Source: Micromonospora sp. MH99
GTDB taxonomy: Bacteria > Actinomycetota > Actinomycetes > Mycobacteriales > Micromonosporaceae
Length of the DNA: 64,000 nucleotides
Assembly: GCF_021442385.1 (NCBI RefSeq)
Contig: NZ_MUZA01000020.1
Span: 30,564-94,563, forward strand
Direction: 5' to 3'
A model generated the notes under the pieces. It was given only the letters and a program-made list of their open reading frames with translations. It did not search any database and was not told the DNA's origin. The number at the start of each line of letters is the position of its first letter. Position 1 is the stretch's first letter. The translations under genes were made by a program, and so were the position numbers. Positions 15,966-24,629 of the stretch are shown here, one piece after another.

Positions 15966-17335
15966 TGCACTCCCGGGCCGCGAATGCGGATTCTCGACTG
16001 TCCTTCTGGCGGTGCGTGCGCGAGTTCGCCGTACCGCCGTCCATGATCGAGCGTGCGACAGCTCGGCGTCTGGTCGGTGACTGGGCCGGGGCATGCGCCG
16101 CCGCCCGCGTCGACAGCGACATCAACCTGCGTGCCGTGGCGGGCCGCCACGGGCGGGAGCTGGCGGCCCGAGTCCGGGCCGACCTTCGTCAGCTGGCCCC
16201 GGATCTGCTGCGCTGGCATCTGCCGAGGACAGCCCCCGACGGTCTGCTGCGCCCGAACCTGATCGTCCCGCTGGCCCGGTACGGCCAGGAGCGGCCCGAC
16301 GGCGGCGCGGTGCACCTGGTGGCCCGGACACCACCGGCGTGGGCCGACGCTGGGCAGCGGATCAGCCTCGGGCTGTGGGACGGGACGCGCGACGGGTCCG
16401 GCGCCCATCCCCACCCCGACCGGCGGTTCCGGCTCGACCTGCACCGCCACCTGTGGGACGCGCGTCGGGCGGGCGAGTTGCGGACCCGATCCGGTGCGGA
16501 CCTGCTGCCGTGGGACACCCCACCCGCCGTCGTCCCCGAGTGGGCAGACGCGGCGCAGGCGTCCGGGCACGCGACGGACCGATGGGCGGCCGAGGCCGCG
16601 CTTCTGCTGCGGGTCGAGGGGCGTACCGGCGGAGCTGTCGCGGTGCGGCTCGGCGGCGGGCGTCGGCTGGTCCTTGAGGTGGCCCCTGATGGGCACGACG
16701 GGCCGCCTTCGGCCCGGGCCTTCAGGTCGAGCGACGGGCGACTGCCGGTGCTGCCCGACGCGGCGACCTGGGTGCTGCCCGACCTGGCGCTGCTGCGTGC
16801 CGGGCTGATCGAGGCCGACCGACTGCATCCCCTGGTCGCGTCGGCGCTGGTGCCCGAGCATCAGGTGCCTACCGCACCGGCCACGCCGGACCCTGCCGCG
16901 CTGCCGCGCGTGGTGCTGTGCCGGGGCGCCCACCATCGCATCGGCCTGGTCGACGGCGTGCTCACCGCGCTGGATCACGACGCGGCAGAGACCCGCCGGG
17001 AGGAGTTGCTGGCGGCGCTCACCGGATCGCCGCTGCCCTGCCTGCGGGCGATCGACGAGGCGCACCGGCAGCCGGAGTGCCTGCCCGACGTGCGGGCCCG
17101 CCTGGACCACGGGGACACCGCCGGGGCGCTGGCCACCGTGGAGGCGCTGCTCGGCCCCCGGGCGCTGATGCGGGACGGGGCCCTGCGCGACGAACTCGAG
17201 ACCGCCGCGCAGCGGCGGATCACCCACGGCCTGTTCCGGGCCGGCCTGATCGGGGCCGAGCCGGGCCCCACCGCCGCGGAACCTCGCCGCGTCGGCGCGC
17301 GCCGCCGGCGCGCGCGGCACGCGACACACCGCTGA
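15965..17335 (+). CDS. Uncharacterised partner protein of the MoxR/VWA cassette
   Basis: 456-residue soluble protein I do not recognise as a named family. Its N-terminal ~100 residues look like a conserved helical module (SFWRCVREFAVPPSM, GDWAGACAAARVD, LAPDLLRWHLPR). The middle contains a variable beta-rich region (GGAVAVRLGGGRRLVLEV). The C-terminal third is helical, with an RAIDEAHRQPECLP segment, and ends in an Arg-rich tail. No signal peptide, TM helix or catalytic motif. It is first in a cassette with a MoxR ATPase and an HExxH-VWA protein on the same strand. That position suggests an adaptor, substrate or effector. A GTG at 15959 is an alternative start. Confidence 0.75.
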   Translation: MHSRAANADSRLSFWRCVREFAVPPSMIERATARRLVGDWAGACAAARVDSDINLRAVAGRHGRELAARVRADLRQLAPDLLRWHLPRTAPDGLLRPNLIVPLARYGQERPDGGAVHLVARTPPAWADAGQRISLGLWDGTRDGSGAHPHPDRRFRLDLHRHLWDARRAGELRTRSGADLLPWDTPPAVVPEWADAAQASGHATDRWAAEAALLLRVEGRTGGAVAVRLGGGRRLVLEVAPDGHDGPPSARAFRSSDGRLPVLPDAATWVLPDLALLRAGLIEADRLHPLVASALVPEHQVPTAPATPDPAALPRVVLCRGAHHRIGLVDGVLTALDHDAAETRREELLAALTGSPLPCLRAIDEAHRQPECLPDVRARLDHGDTAGALATVEALLGPRALMRDGALRDELETAAQRRITHGLFRAGLIGAEPGPTAAEPRRVGARRRRARHATHR

Positions 17336-17384
17336 CCGCGGTACGCCAGCACTTCACCCACCACGACCTCACAAGGTGATGACC

Positions 17385-18605
17385 ATGTCTGCAACCAGTC
17401 CTCAGCTCGACGTCGCCGAAGATCTGCTCGCCCTGCTCGGCGCGACCACCACCGAACCCCGTTCCGACGACCAGTTGGCGGCTCTGACCCTGACCGTGGC
17501 CGCCGACCTGCCCGTACTCCTGTGGGGTGAGCCCGGCATCGGCAAGACGGCGGCGCTCACCCACCTCGCCACCACCCTGGACCTGCCCCTGACCACAGTC
17601 GTGGCGAGCGTCCACGAGCCGTCCGACTTCTCGGGACTGCCGATCATCGGCGCCGACCCGGCGACCCAGGGCGTCCCGATGGCCCCACCGGACTGGGCCG
17701 TGCGCCTGGTGCGGGCCGGTCGAGGGCTCCTGTTCCTCGACGAACTGTCCACCGCCCCGCCCGCCGTTCAGGCCGCCCTGCTGCGCCTCGTGCTGGAACG
17801 CCGCGTCGGTGCCCTGCGGCTGCCGCCCGGCGTACGGATCGTCGCCGCCGCCAATCCACGGTCGTCGGCGGCCGACGGATGGGAGCTGAGCCCGCCGCTG
17901 GCCAACCGCTTCGTCCACCTCCAGTGGAGGCACGACCACGAGGTCGTCGTGCGCGGGCTCGGCGGCACGTGGCCCCGCGCGGCGTTGCCCCGGCTCGACC
18001 CGGCGCTGCTGCCCGGGGCCGTCGCTTTCGCCCGCCGCGCGGTGTGCGGACTGCTGGCGGTCCGCCCGGATCTCGTGCACCGGCTGCCCGCCACCGACGT
18101 CGCCCGGGGTGGGCCGTGGCCGTCGCCGCGCAGTTGGGAGATGGCGCTGCGGCTGACCGCCTTCGCGAGCGCGGCCGGCGTGTCCCGCGAGGTGCTGTCC
18201 ACGCTGGTGCGGGGCACGGTCGGCGACGGTCCGGGGCTGGAGTTGCTGGCCAGCATGGACCGGATGGACCTTCCTGATCCGGAGGACCTGCTGGCCGACC
18301 CGGCGGCGGCCGTACTGCCCGAACGGGGTGATCTGCGCCAGGCGGTGCTGGACGCCGTCGTGGCGGCGGTCCGCAACCGCCCGGAACGGTCGCGCTGGGA
18401 CGCGGCGTGGGCGCTGCTGGCCCGGGCTGTGGAGACCGGTGCGCCGGATCTGGTCGTGGTTCCCGCGACCGCCCTCGCCACACTGCGCCGCGAGGACTGG
18501 GACGTCCCGGACACGATCGAACGCCTCGGCGGGGCGGTGTCGCTGTCCCGGCGGGCCGACCAGGCCGCAGCGCGCGTCGCGGCGGCCGCCGGGGTGCGAC
18601 GGTGA
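17385..18605 (+). CDS. MoxR-family AAA+ ATPase
   Basis: 406-residue AAA+ ATPase of the MoxR/AAA_5 group, chaperone-like machines that remodel or activate partner proteins, typically with a VWA protein. Walker A is GEPGIGKT (48-55) and Walker B is LLFLDE (115-120). Sensor-1 is AAANPR, and an arginine-finger region (SPPLANRFVHL) follows. The C-terminal lid is long and helical. ATG 17385 has AAGG eight bases upstream; an ATG at 17379 is an alternative. Its stop overlaps the VWA gene start as GTGA, so the two are made together. Confidence 0.93.
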   Translation: MSATSPQLDVAEDLLALLGATTTEPRSDDQLAALTLTVAADLPVLLWGEPGIGKTAALTHLATTLDLPLTTVVASVHEPSDFSGLPIIGADPATQGVPMAPPDWAVRLVRAGRGLLFLDELSTAPPAVQAALLRLVLERRVGALRLPPGVRIVAAANPRSSAADGWELSPPLANRFVHLQWRHDHEVVVRGLGGTWPRAALPRLDPALLPGAVAFARRAVCGLLAVRPDLVHRLPATDVARGGPWPSPRSWEMALRLTAFASAAGVSREVLSTLVRGTVGDGPGLELLASMDRMDLPDPEDLLADPAAAVLPERGDLRQAVLDAVVAAVRNRPERSRWDAAWALLARAVETGAPDLVVVPATALATLRREDWDVPDTIERLGGAVSLSRRADQAAARVAAAAGVRR

Positions 18606-19840
18606 GCGCCCCGAGCACGTTCCGCCTGGACGTCGACAAGCTGTACGCGGCCCGGCTGCACGCGGCCCGCGCACGGCCCTACCTGGCGACGGCGTTGTTC
18701 GCCCTGCACCCGGTGGCGTCCTCGCAGGTGCCGACGATGGCGGTGGACCGGTACTGGCGCTGCTACGTCTCGCCCGCGTTCGTGGACCGCGCTCCGCTGG
18801 AGGAGTTGGCCGGGGTGTGGGTGCACGAGGTGTCGCACCTGCTGCGCGACCACCACGGGCGAGGCGACCGGGTCGCTCGGGCCCGGGGGCTGACCGGCCC
18901 GGGGGAGCGGCTGCGGATGAACATCGCCGCGGACTGCGAGATCAACGACGACGCGTTCGGTGACGGGTTGACGATGCCCGAAGGTGCCGTCCAGCCGGCG
19001 TCGCTCGGGCTCAACCCGGGGGAGCTGATGGAGGACTACCTGCGCCAGTTCGGGCTGGGACCGCGTACGCAGGATCTGGTCTGGTTGGACTGCGGCAGCG
19101 GCGCGGACGGCCTGGACCGACGGTGGGACCTGGGGCCGGACGGCGCGCACGGCCTCAGCGAGCAGGAGCGGGACGCGGTGCGGCACCGGGTGGCCGAAGG
19201 CATCACCGGACACCCTGGTTCCATCCCCGGGGGGTGGCGGCGGTGGGCGGAGCAGGCGTTCCACCCGCCGCAGCCGTGGCGGGACCTGTTGGGCGCGGCG
19301 ATCCGCTCCGCGGCGGTGGCCGCCGGGGTCGGCTCGGACCACACCTACGGGCGGCCGTCCCGGCGGTCCGCCAGCCTGCCCGGTGTGATCCTGCCCAGCC
19401 TGCGCCGTCGACCTCCGACGGTCTGCGTCATCGTCGACACGTCCGGGTCGGTCAGCGACGCCGAACTGGGCAGTGCGTTGCTCGAGGTGGCGGCCATCGC
19501 CCGGGCCCTGGGCGGCCGACGCGACCTGGTGAGCGTGCTGCCGTGCGACGCCGCGGCCCGGGTCGTGCATTCCCTGTGCCGTGCGGAGGAGATCCCGCTG
19601 ATCGGTGGCGGCGGCACGGACCTGCGCAGCGGCTTCGCCCGGGCGCTGCGGGCACGCCCTCGACCGGACGTCATCGTGGCGTTGACCGACGGGCAGACGC
19701 CCTGGCCGTCGGCCCGCCCGACGTCGCGGACGGTGGTCGGCCTGTTCCCTCGCGGCCGGGCGTCGTGGAGCGAGGAGGAGGACCGCGTACCGAACGCGCC
19801 GCCGCAGTGGGCGCGGGTGGTGACCATCGGGGCGACCTAG
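18602..19840 (+). CDS. VWA-like metallopeptidase-domain protein (DUF2201-type)
   Basis: 412-residue protein with two units. The N-terminal half is a putative zinc-metallopeptidase domain of the DUF2201 type: HEVSH (75-79) gives the HExxH motif, with DCEINDD (111-117) as a possible third-ligand region. The C-terminal half is a VWA-like domain with an intact MIDAS: Asp279-x-Ser281-x-Ser283 (VDTSGS), Thr339 (GGGTD) and Asp363 (LTDGQ). Such proteins pair with MoxR ATPases. The GTG start overlaps the ATPase stop (GTGA). The protein is probably cytoplasmic. Peptidase activity is inferred from motifs only. Confidence 0.9.
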   Translation: MSAPSTFRLDVDKLYAARLHAARARPYLATALFALHPVASSQVPTMAVDRYWRCYVSPAFVDRAPLEELAGVWVHEVSHLLRDHHGRGDRVARARGLTGPGERLRMNIAADCEINDDAFGDGLTMPEGAVQPASLGLNPGELMEDYLRQFGLGPRTQDLVWLDCGSGADGLDRRWDLGPDGAHGLSEQERDAVRHRVAEGITGHPGSIPGGWRRWAEQAFHPPQPWRDLLGAAIRSAAVAAGVGSDHTYGRPSRRSASLPGVILPSLRRRPPTVCVIVDTSGSVSDAELGSALLEVAAIARALGGRRDLVSVLPCDAAARVVHSLCRAEEIPLIGGGGTDLRSGFARALRARPRPDVIVALTDGQTPWPSARPTSRTVVGLFPRGRASWSEEEDRVPNAPPQWARVVTIGAT

Positions 19841-19905
19841 AATCGACGAGTCTCACTGCTTTTGGCGGTGTGGGCTGGGGGCGACCACGAAAGGCGGTGC
19901 GCACG

Positions 19906-20769
19906 ATGGGACCGGACGAGCGGCGACGGTTGTTCGAGCAGGCGCGGGAGCGTTCGGCGCGACAGGAGACCTGGGCGGAGGCGGACCGGTTGTGGGTCCG
20001 GGTGATCGAGGCGTACCGGGAGGCGGTGCGCGGACCGGGTGGGGTCCGCGAGGACCAGCAGCAGTTGGCGCGGGCGCTGTGGCGGCACAGCATGCTGCTC
20101 TCGGCGCGCGGCCGGGCCGCCGACGGGATGGCCCCCGGCGGTGAGGCGGTGGTCGTCTTCGAGCGGGTGTACGACGCCGTGGCGGCGGAGGGCGGGAACG
20201 TGGCTGCCGCACCCCGGGACGACGCCCTCGCCGAGCTGATCACCGCGCTCGTGGATCTGGCCGAGGTCTCGTTCGCCGCCGGTCAGCCCGCCACGCGCCG
20301 GGACCTGCTGGAACGGGCCGTGACCGTGGGTCTGACCTCCGCCGGGAATCCGCCGTCCGCCGGGCCCCGCACCCGCGAGGCGATGGGCACCGCCTACCAC
20401 AACCAGGCGACCGCGCTGCTGCACCGGCACCTCACCCGGCCGTCGTCGGCCGCCGGCGCCCAGGAGGCGGCGCTGGCGGCGTCGCGGGCCTGCGAGCTGC
20501 GCCAGGGGCTGCTCGACCTGGCGCGTCCGCTGACCTTCTGGGAAATGGCCAACACCTACGGGGTGTACGCCCAGTGCCTCGTGCTGATCGGCGACCTCGA
20601 CCGGGCGGCAATGGTGCTGGCGATGGGCAACCGCTTCGTGGAGACGCTGGGCCCGGCCGCCGCGGAGCCCGCCCAGAAGCTGCGGGTCGCGGCCGAGATG
20701 CTGGCCCGGGAGAAGGGTGGGTCGGGAGGAGCTGCCGGTTCGCGGCGGTGGGGCTGGCGGCGGGGTTGA
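19906..20769 (+). CDS. TPR-like helical-repeat protein downstream of the MoxR/VWA pair
   Basis: 287-residue, all-helical, soluble protein with loosely conserved TPR-like helix pairs rich in Ala, Arg and Glu. Examples are ARERSARQETWAEADRLWVR near the N-terminus and TFWEMANTYGVYAQCLVLIG near residue 215. No catalytic residues are apparent. It follows the VWA gene by 65 bp on the same strand with no visible terminator, so it may be the fourth gene of the cassette, acting as a scaffold. Start ATG 19906 has AAAGG twelve bases upstream. A separate transcript cannot be excluded. Confidence 0.72.
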   Translation: MGPDERRRLFEQARERSARQETWAEADRLWVRVIEAYREAVRGPGGVREDQQQLARALWRHSMLLSARGRAADGMAPGGEAVVVFERVYDAVAAEGGNVAAAPRDDALAELITALVDLAEVSFAAGQPATRRDLLERAVTVGLTSAGNPPSAGPRTREAMGTAYHNQATALLHRHLTRPSSAAGAQEAALAASRACELRQGLLDLARPLTFWEMANTYGVYAQCLVLIGDLDRAAMVLAMGNRFVETLGPAAAEPAQKLRVAAEMLAREKGGSGGAAGSRRWGWRRG

Positions 20770-20879
20770 CCTACCGGGCATCCGCGCCCCGGCTTGCACG
20801 ACATCGTCGTTGATCGATACTCTGCGTGAAGGCGCCGCCCCGCCTCGGACCATCACCGTCGAAGAGAAGCGGGTTCCGC

Positions 20880-22280
20880 ATGCGCACACTGAGACTTGTC
20901 ACGTCGCTGGCCGTCGCCGGCCTGCTCGCCGGCGCGGTGGCGATGATCGCCACGCCGGCCAGCGCGGCGACTGTCGTGTTCTCCGTGACCAACAGCTGGG
21001 GCAGTGGCTATCAGGGCCAGGTCACGGTCACCAACGACACCTCCGCGCCGATCAGCAGTTGGCGGGTCGAGTTCGACCTGCCGGCGGGCACGAGCATCAG
21101 CCAGTCGTGGAACGCCCAGCAGGTGACCTCGGGCAACCACTACACCTTCAGCAACGTGTCGTGGAACGGCACTCTCGGGGCCGGCGCCTCGACGTCGTTC
21201 GGCTTCCTCGTCAACGGCTCCGGAACTCCGGTGAACTGCACCGTCAACGGCAACGGGGTGTCCTGCACCGGCGGCACGTCGCCCACGACGCCGCCGCCCA
21301 CCACCGCGCCGCCGACGACCCCGCCGCCGACGACCCCGCCGCCGACGACTCCGCCCCCGACCACTCCGCCGCCGACGACCGGCACGCCGGTGCAGCGGTA
21401 CGGGCAACTGCGGGTCTGCGGCACGACGATGTGCGACAAGAACGGCGCGCGGGTGCAGCTGCGCGGCGTCAGCAGCATGTGGCTCAACTGGGAGACCGCT
21501 CCGTACGCCGAGAACCTGTCCGCGCTGACCTGGATGCGCGACAACTGGAACCTCCAGGTGATCCGCGCGGCGATGGGCGTGGAACCCGCCGGGGCGTACC
21601 TGAGTGACCCGGGCCGGGCGCGGGCGCAGGTGGAGACGATCATCAACAACGCGGTCACCGCCGGGGTGTACGTGATCGTCGACTGGCACGCGCACGAGGC
21701 GCAGAACAACCAGTCGCAGGCGGTGGCGTTCTTCGGTGACCTGGCCCGCCGCTACGGTCACCTGCCCAACGTGATCTGGGAGACGTGGAACGAGCCGTTG
21801 CAGTTCAGCTGGACCGGCGTCATCAAGCCGTACCACCAGGCGGTCGTGTCCGCGATCCGCGCCGCCGACCCGGACAACATCGTCGTGCTCGGCACGCCGA
21901 CGTGGTCGCAGGACGTGGACGTCGCGGCGGCCAGCCCCGTGTCCGGCACCAACCTCATGTACACGCTGCACTTCTACTCGTGCACCCACGGCGCGTCGCT
22001 GCGCGCCAAGGGCGACGCGGCGATCCGCGCGGGGCTCGCGTTGTTCGTCACCGAGTGGGGCGCCAGCAACGCCGACGGCGGCCTCGATGGCCGGGCCTGC
22101 CTGCCGGAGGCGCAGTCCTGGATCGACTGGATGAAGGCGAACGGCATCTCCTGGACCGCCTGGAAGCTGGACGTCGGCACCGACACCACGAACCTGCTCA
22201 GCCCCGGGGCGCCGGTGACCGGCGGGTGGAACAACTACCTGCACGGCCACGCGCCGTTCGTGGTCGCCAACATGAGGTGA
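20880..22280 (+). CDS. Secreted endoglucanase: CBM2 - PT linker - GH5 catalytic domain
   Basis: 466-residue extracellular cellulase-like enzyme. Sec signal peptide (residues 1-29, cleavage after ASA) is followed by a family-2 cellulose-binding module (30-131) with exposed Trp residues and a Cys pair (120, 129). A (T/P)-rich linker of TTPPP repeats (135-168) precedes the GH5 barrel (175-466). The acid/base Glu305 is in ETWNEP and the nucleophile Glu392 in FVTEWG. WHAHEA (269-274) is a further GH5 signature. It should cleave internal beta-1,4-glucosidic bonds. ATG 20880 is the only start giving a proper signal peptide. Monocistronic, ending at a hairpin. Confidence 0.95.
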   Translation: MRTLRLVTSLAVAGLLAGAVAMIATPASAATVVFSVTNSWGSGYQGQVTVTNDTSAPISSWRVEFDLPAGTSISQSWNAQQVTSGNHYTFSNVSWNGTLGAGASTSFGFLVNGSGTPVNCTVNGNGVSCTGGTSPTTPPPTTAPPTTPPPTTPPPTTPPPTTPPPTTGTPVQRYGQLRVCGTTMCDKNGARVQLRGVSSMWLNWETAPYAENLSALTWMRDNWNLQVIRAAMGVEPAGAYLSDPGRARAQVETIINNAVTAGVYVIVDWHAHEAQNNQSQAVAFFGDLARRYGHLPNVIWETWNEPLQFSWTGVIKPYHQAVVSAIRAADPDNIVVLGTPTWSQDVDVAAASPVSGTNLMYTLHFYSCTHGASLRAKGDAAIRAGLALFVTEWGASNADGGLDGRACLPEAQSWIDWMKANGISWTAWKLDVGTDTTNLLSPGAPVTGGWNNYLHGHAPFVVANMR

Positions 22281-22307
22281 CCTGGCCGCGCTTTTGATCA
22301 ACTCCAG

Positions 22308-22357
22308 ATCGCCATGTCGGGGTGTCCGAGCCAGCGGGACGCCCCGACATCGGCGAT
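22308..22357. terminator. Long hairpin after the GH5 cellulase gene
   Basis: Arms ATCGCC-ATGTCGGGGTGTC and GGACGCCCCGACATCGGCGAT pair over about 20 bp with one bulge and one G-U-type mismatch; the loop is about 10 bases. It is 27 bp after the cellulase stop. Its length and near-perfect symmetry also fit a dispersed intergenic palindrome. The rest of the 271-bp gap holds no gene I can support. Confidence 0.65.
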
Positions 22358-22551
22358 CACGTGTCGATCACCCACGCGCGGCCCTCGCCGGGGCGGTCGC
22401 TTTGGCAGGCGATATGCCAGTCAGTCATATTCATACCTGTGCGGTATACAGCTCTCGAACCGGGGCGGGTCATCCGATGCAGTCGTCGTGACCGTCCCTT
22501 CGCCGGTGCCGAGCGAGCGGCATCCGCCGGCCCGGTGACCGGATACGACAC

Positions 22552-23541
22552 ATGATCGAATCGCAGGCGCCGATGGTGGAGATGCTGTGGGAGCCGCACG
22601 ACCCTCGCCAAGCGCTCGACGAACGGTTCGGCTTCGGTGACGCAGAGTCCGCCGGCCGCTGGGTCGCCGCGATGCTGAAGGAGCACTGGGGCGTTCGCAT
22701 CGACTCCTGCGAGCGAATAGTCATGAGCGGGGGCAACGCGATAGCGTGGGTCGGCGTGCCGTCCGGCCGACTGCTCGCGAAATGGTCGGTGGTGCTCGAG
22801 CGATTTCCGCGTTTGATGGAGACGGCGCGTCTCACGTGCTGGCTCCATGGTCGAGGGCTGCCGGTTTCGGCGCCGGTTCCCGCCCGAGATGGCCGCCTCC
22901 AGGTCGAGGTCGACGGTGTCTCGATGGGCCTGCAGCGCGAGGTCGTGGGCGACCTCCTCGACACCACGGATCTCCACCAGGTGCGGGCGGCCGGAGTCCT
23001 ACTCGCCCAGTTGCAGGACGCGCTGGCCGCATACCCGGACGCTGATCAGCTTCTCGCCTCCGCCGTTGCGTTCGAGCCGTTGACGGCCCGGGTCACCGAC
23101 TGGCTGGACTCCCACGCGGACCATCTGCCGATGGCCGCTCGTGACACGCTGCGCGGGCTGGTCATCAGCGCGCCGCCCGACCGGCTTCCCCGCCAACTCG
23201 TCCATTTCGATATCCGCTCCGCCAACATCCTGTGGGCCCACGGCGAGGTCGCTGCGATCCTCGACTTCGAGGAGGCCCGGCATGATCACCGAATCGTCGA
23301 GCTGGCCCGCGCGGCGGTCCTGCTCGGCACCCGCTACCACAACTGGGGGCCGGTGTCGGCGGAGGTTCGCGCGGAATTCCTTACCAGCTACCAGTCCGAG
23401 CGTCCGCTGACCCCGGTCGAGGCGGGCTGGTTGGACATCCTTCTGCTCTGGCAGGCCCTGGCGATGGTGCCGCCGGGCGACGACCCGACCGGGTGGGGAT
23501 CGTCCGTCCTGAGCCAGCTGAGCCAGGAAACCGCAGAGTAA
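22552..23541 (+). CDS. Aminoglycoside phosphotransferase-family protein (APH/choline kinase fold)
   Basis: 329-residue cytoplasmic kinase-fold protein. The catalytic loop is LVHFDIRSANILW (Brenner-type HxDxxxxN) and the metal-binding loop is AILDFEEARHDHR. N-lobe features include a Lys in LLAKWSV that could contact ATP phosphates. Members phosphorylate small molecules or are orphan kinases; resistance to an aminoglycoside is not implied. A YHNWGPVSAEVRAEFLTSY segment resembles the helical end of APH_3-type proteins. ATG 22552 has no strong Shine-Dalgarno. Monocistronic. Confidence 0.82.
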   Translation: MIESQAPMVEMLWEPHDPRQALDERFGFGDAESAGRWVAAMLKEHWGVRIDSCERIVMSGGNAIAWVGVPSGRLLAKWSVVLERFPRLMETARLTCWLHGRGLPVSAPVPARDGRLQVEVDGVSMGLQREVVGDLLDTTDLHQVRAAGVLLAQLQDALAAYPDADQLLASAVAFEPLTARVTDWLDSHADHLPMAARDTLRGLVISAPPDRLPRQLVHFDIRSANILWAHGEVAAILDFEEARHDHRIVELARAAVLLGTRYHNWGPVSAEVRAEFLTSYQSERPLTPVEAGWLDILLLWQALAMVPPGDDPTGWGSSVLSQLSQETAE

Positions 23542-23632
23542 GGCGGCGAGCTGCTCGCCGCGCTGGCCACCGGCCGACTGTCAGGCACCACGCGCCCCTA
23601 CCGGTCACCGGATCCAACCCCGGAGCGTCAGT

Positions 23633-24577
23633 TCAGGGTGTGAAGGCTCGCCGGTACGCGGTGGGAGTGGTGGCGAAGGCCCGCTGGAAGTGCGCACGCA
23701 GGTTGGTGGCAGTGCCCAGCCCGGTGCGGCGGGCGACCTCGTCGACGCTGATCCCGTTGTCCTCGAGCAGGGTGCAGGCGGCGCGCAGCCGTTGCTGGAT
23801 CAGCCAGGCCCGCGGACCCATGCCGAACTGGCTCTGGAACGCCCGGTGCAGTGTGCGGGTGGACATCACCGCCTGTCTCGCGAGGTCCGCGACGGTGATC
23901 GGCTGGCGCAGGTTGCTGCTCGCCCAGGCGGTGACCCCGGCCAGTTCGTCGCCCTCACCCGTCACCCCGACCGGGATGAACTGCGCCTGGCCGCCCGCTC
24001 GGTGCAGCGGGGTGACCATGTGACGGGCCCGCTCGATGGCGACCGCCTGCCCATGGTCGCGGCCGACGAGGTAGAGGCACATGTCGAGGCCCGCGGCGAG
24101 TCCGGCGCTGGTGAGCACCTGGCCCTCGTCGACGTAGAGGGCGTTGGCGTCCACGAGCACCTCGGGGTGTTCGCGGGCGAGCGCCTCGGCGTGCACCCAG
24201 TGGGTCGTCGCGCGGCGGCCGTCGAGCAGGCCGGCCTGAGCCAGCGCGAACGCGCCGGTGCAGATCGACGCAATGCGCGCCCCGCGACGGTGCGCCAGTC
24301 GCAGCGCCTGGAGAGCGCGCGCCGGTGCCGGGCCGCGGCGGAATCCGGGCACGATCACCGTGTCGGCGTCGCCGAGGGCGTCGAGCGTCGCCGCGACTGT
24401 CAGGTTCAGGCCCGCGGTGGTGGTGACGACCTGACCGTCGTCCAGCGAACACACAGTCGTCGCGTACCGGCCGTGACCCTCGTGGCCGAAGACATGCGTC
24501 GCGATGGTCAGGTCGAAGGCCACGACCCTGGGGAGAGCGAGAACGGCGACCCGATGCGTGGCGGAACTCTTACGCAT
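23633..24577 (-). CDS. GlxA-type regulator: DJ-1/PfpI domain + AraC HTH
   Basis: 314-residue transcriptional regulator. Residues about 8-170 are a DJ-1/PfpI-like amidotransferase-fold domain, with the Cys-containing elbow SICTGAFALAQAGLLDGRRA and TTHWVHAEAL. The last ~100 residues form the AraC-type double helix-turn-helix (VADLARQAVMSTRTLHRAFQ, then VDEVARRTGLGTATNLRAHF). ATG 24577 removes an unrelated N-terminal extension. It is divergent from another DJ-1/PfpI gene; the starts are only ~50 bp apart, so it probably controls that gene. Confidence 0.92.
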   Translation of the reverse strand: MRKSSATHRVAVLALPRVVAFDLTIATHVFGHEGHGRYATTVCSLDDGQVVTTTAGLNLTVAATLDALGDADTVIVPGFRRGPAPARALQALRLAHRRGARIASICTGAFALAQAGLLDGRRATTHWVHAEALAREHPEVLVDANALYVDEGQVLTSAGLAAGLDMCLYLVGRDHGQAVAIERARHMVTPLHRAGGQAQFIPVGVTGEGDELAGVTAWASSNLRQPITVADLARQAVMSTRTLHRAFQSQFGMGPRAWLIQQRLRAACTLLEDNGISVDEVARRTGLGTATNLRAHFQRAFATTPTAYRRAFTP

Positions 24578-24629
24578 GATGGCAAGGATGCCACTCGTCA
24601 GCCCCTGGCCGACGAGCGATCCTGACCGG

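Noticed and set aside
21280..21380. CRISPR-like array in the cellulase gene
   Set aside because: The short period encodes the TTPPP linker in frame; there are no unique spacers.
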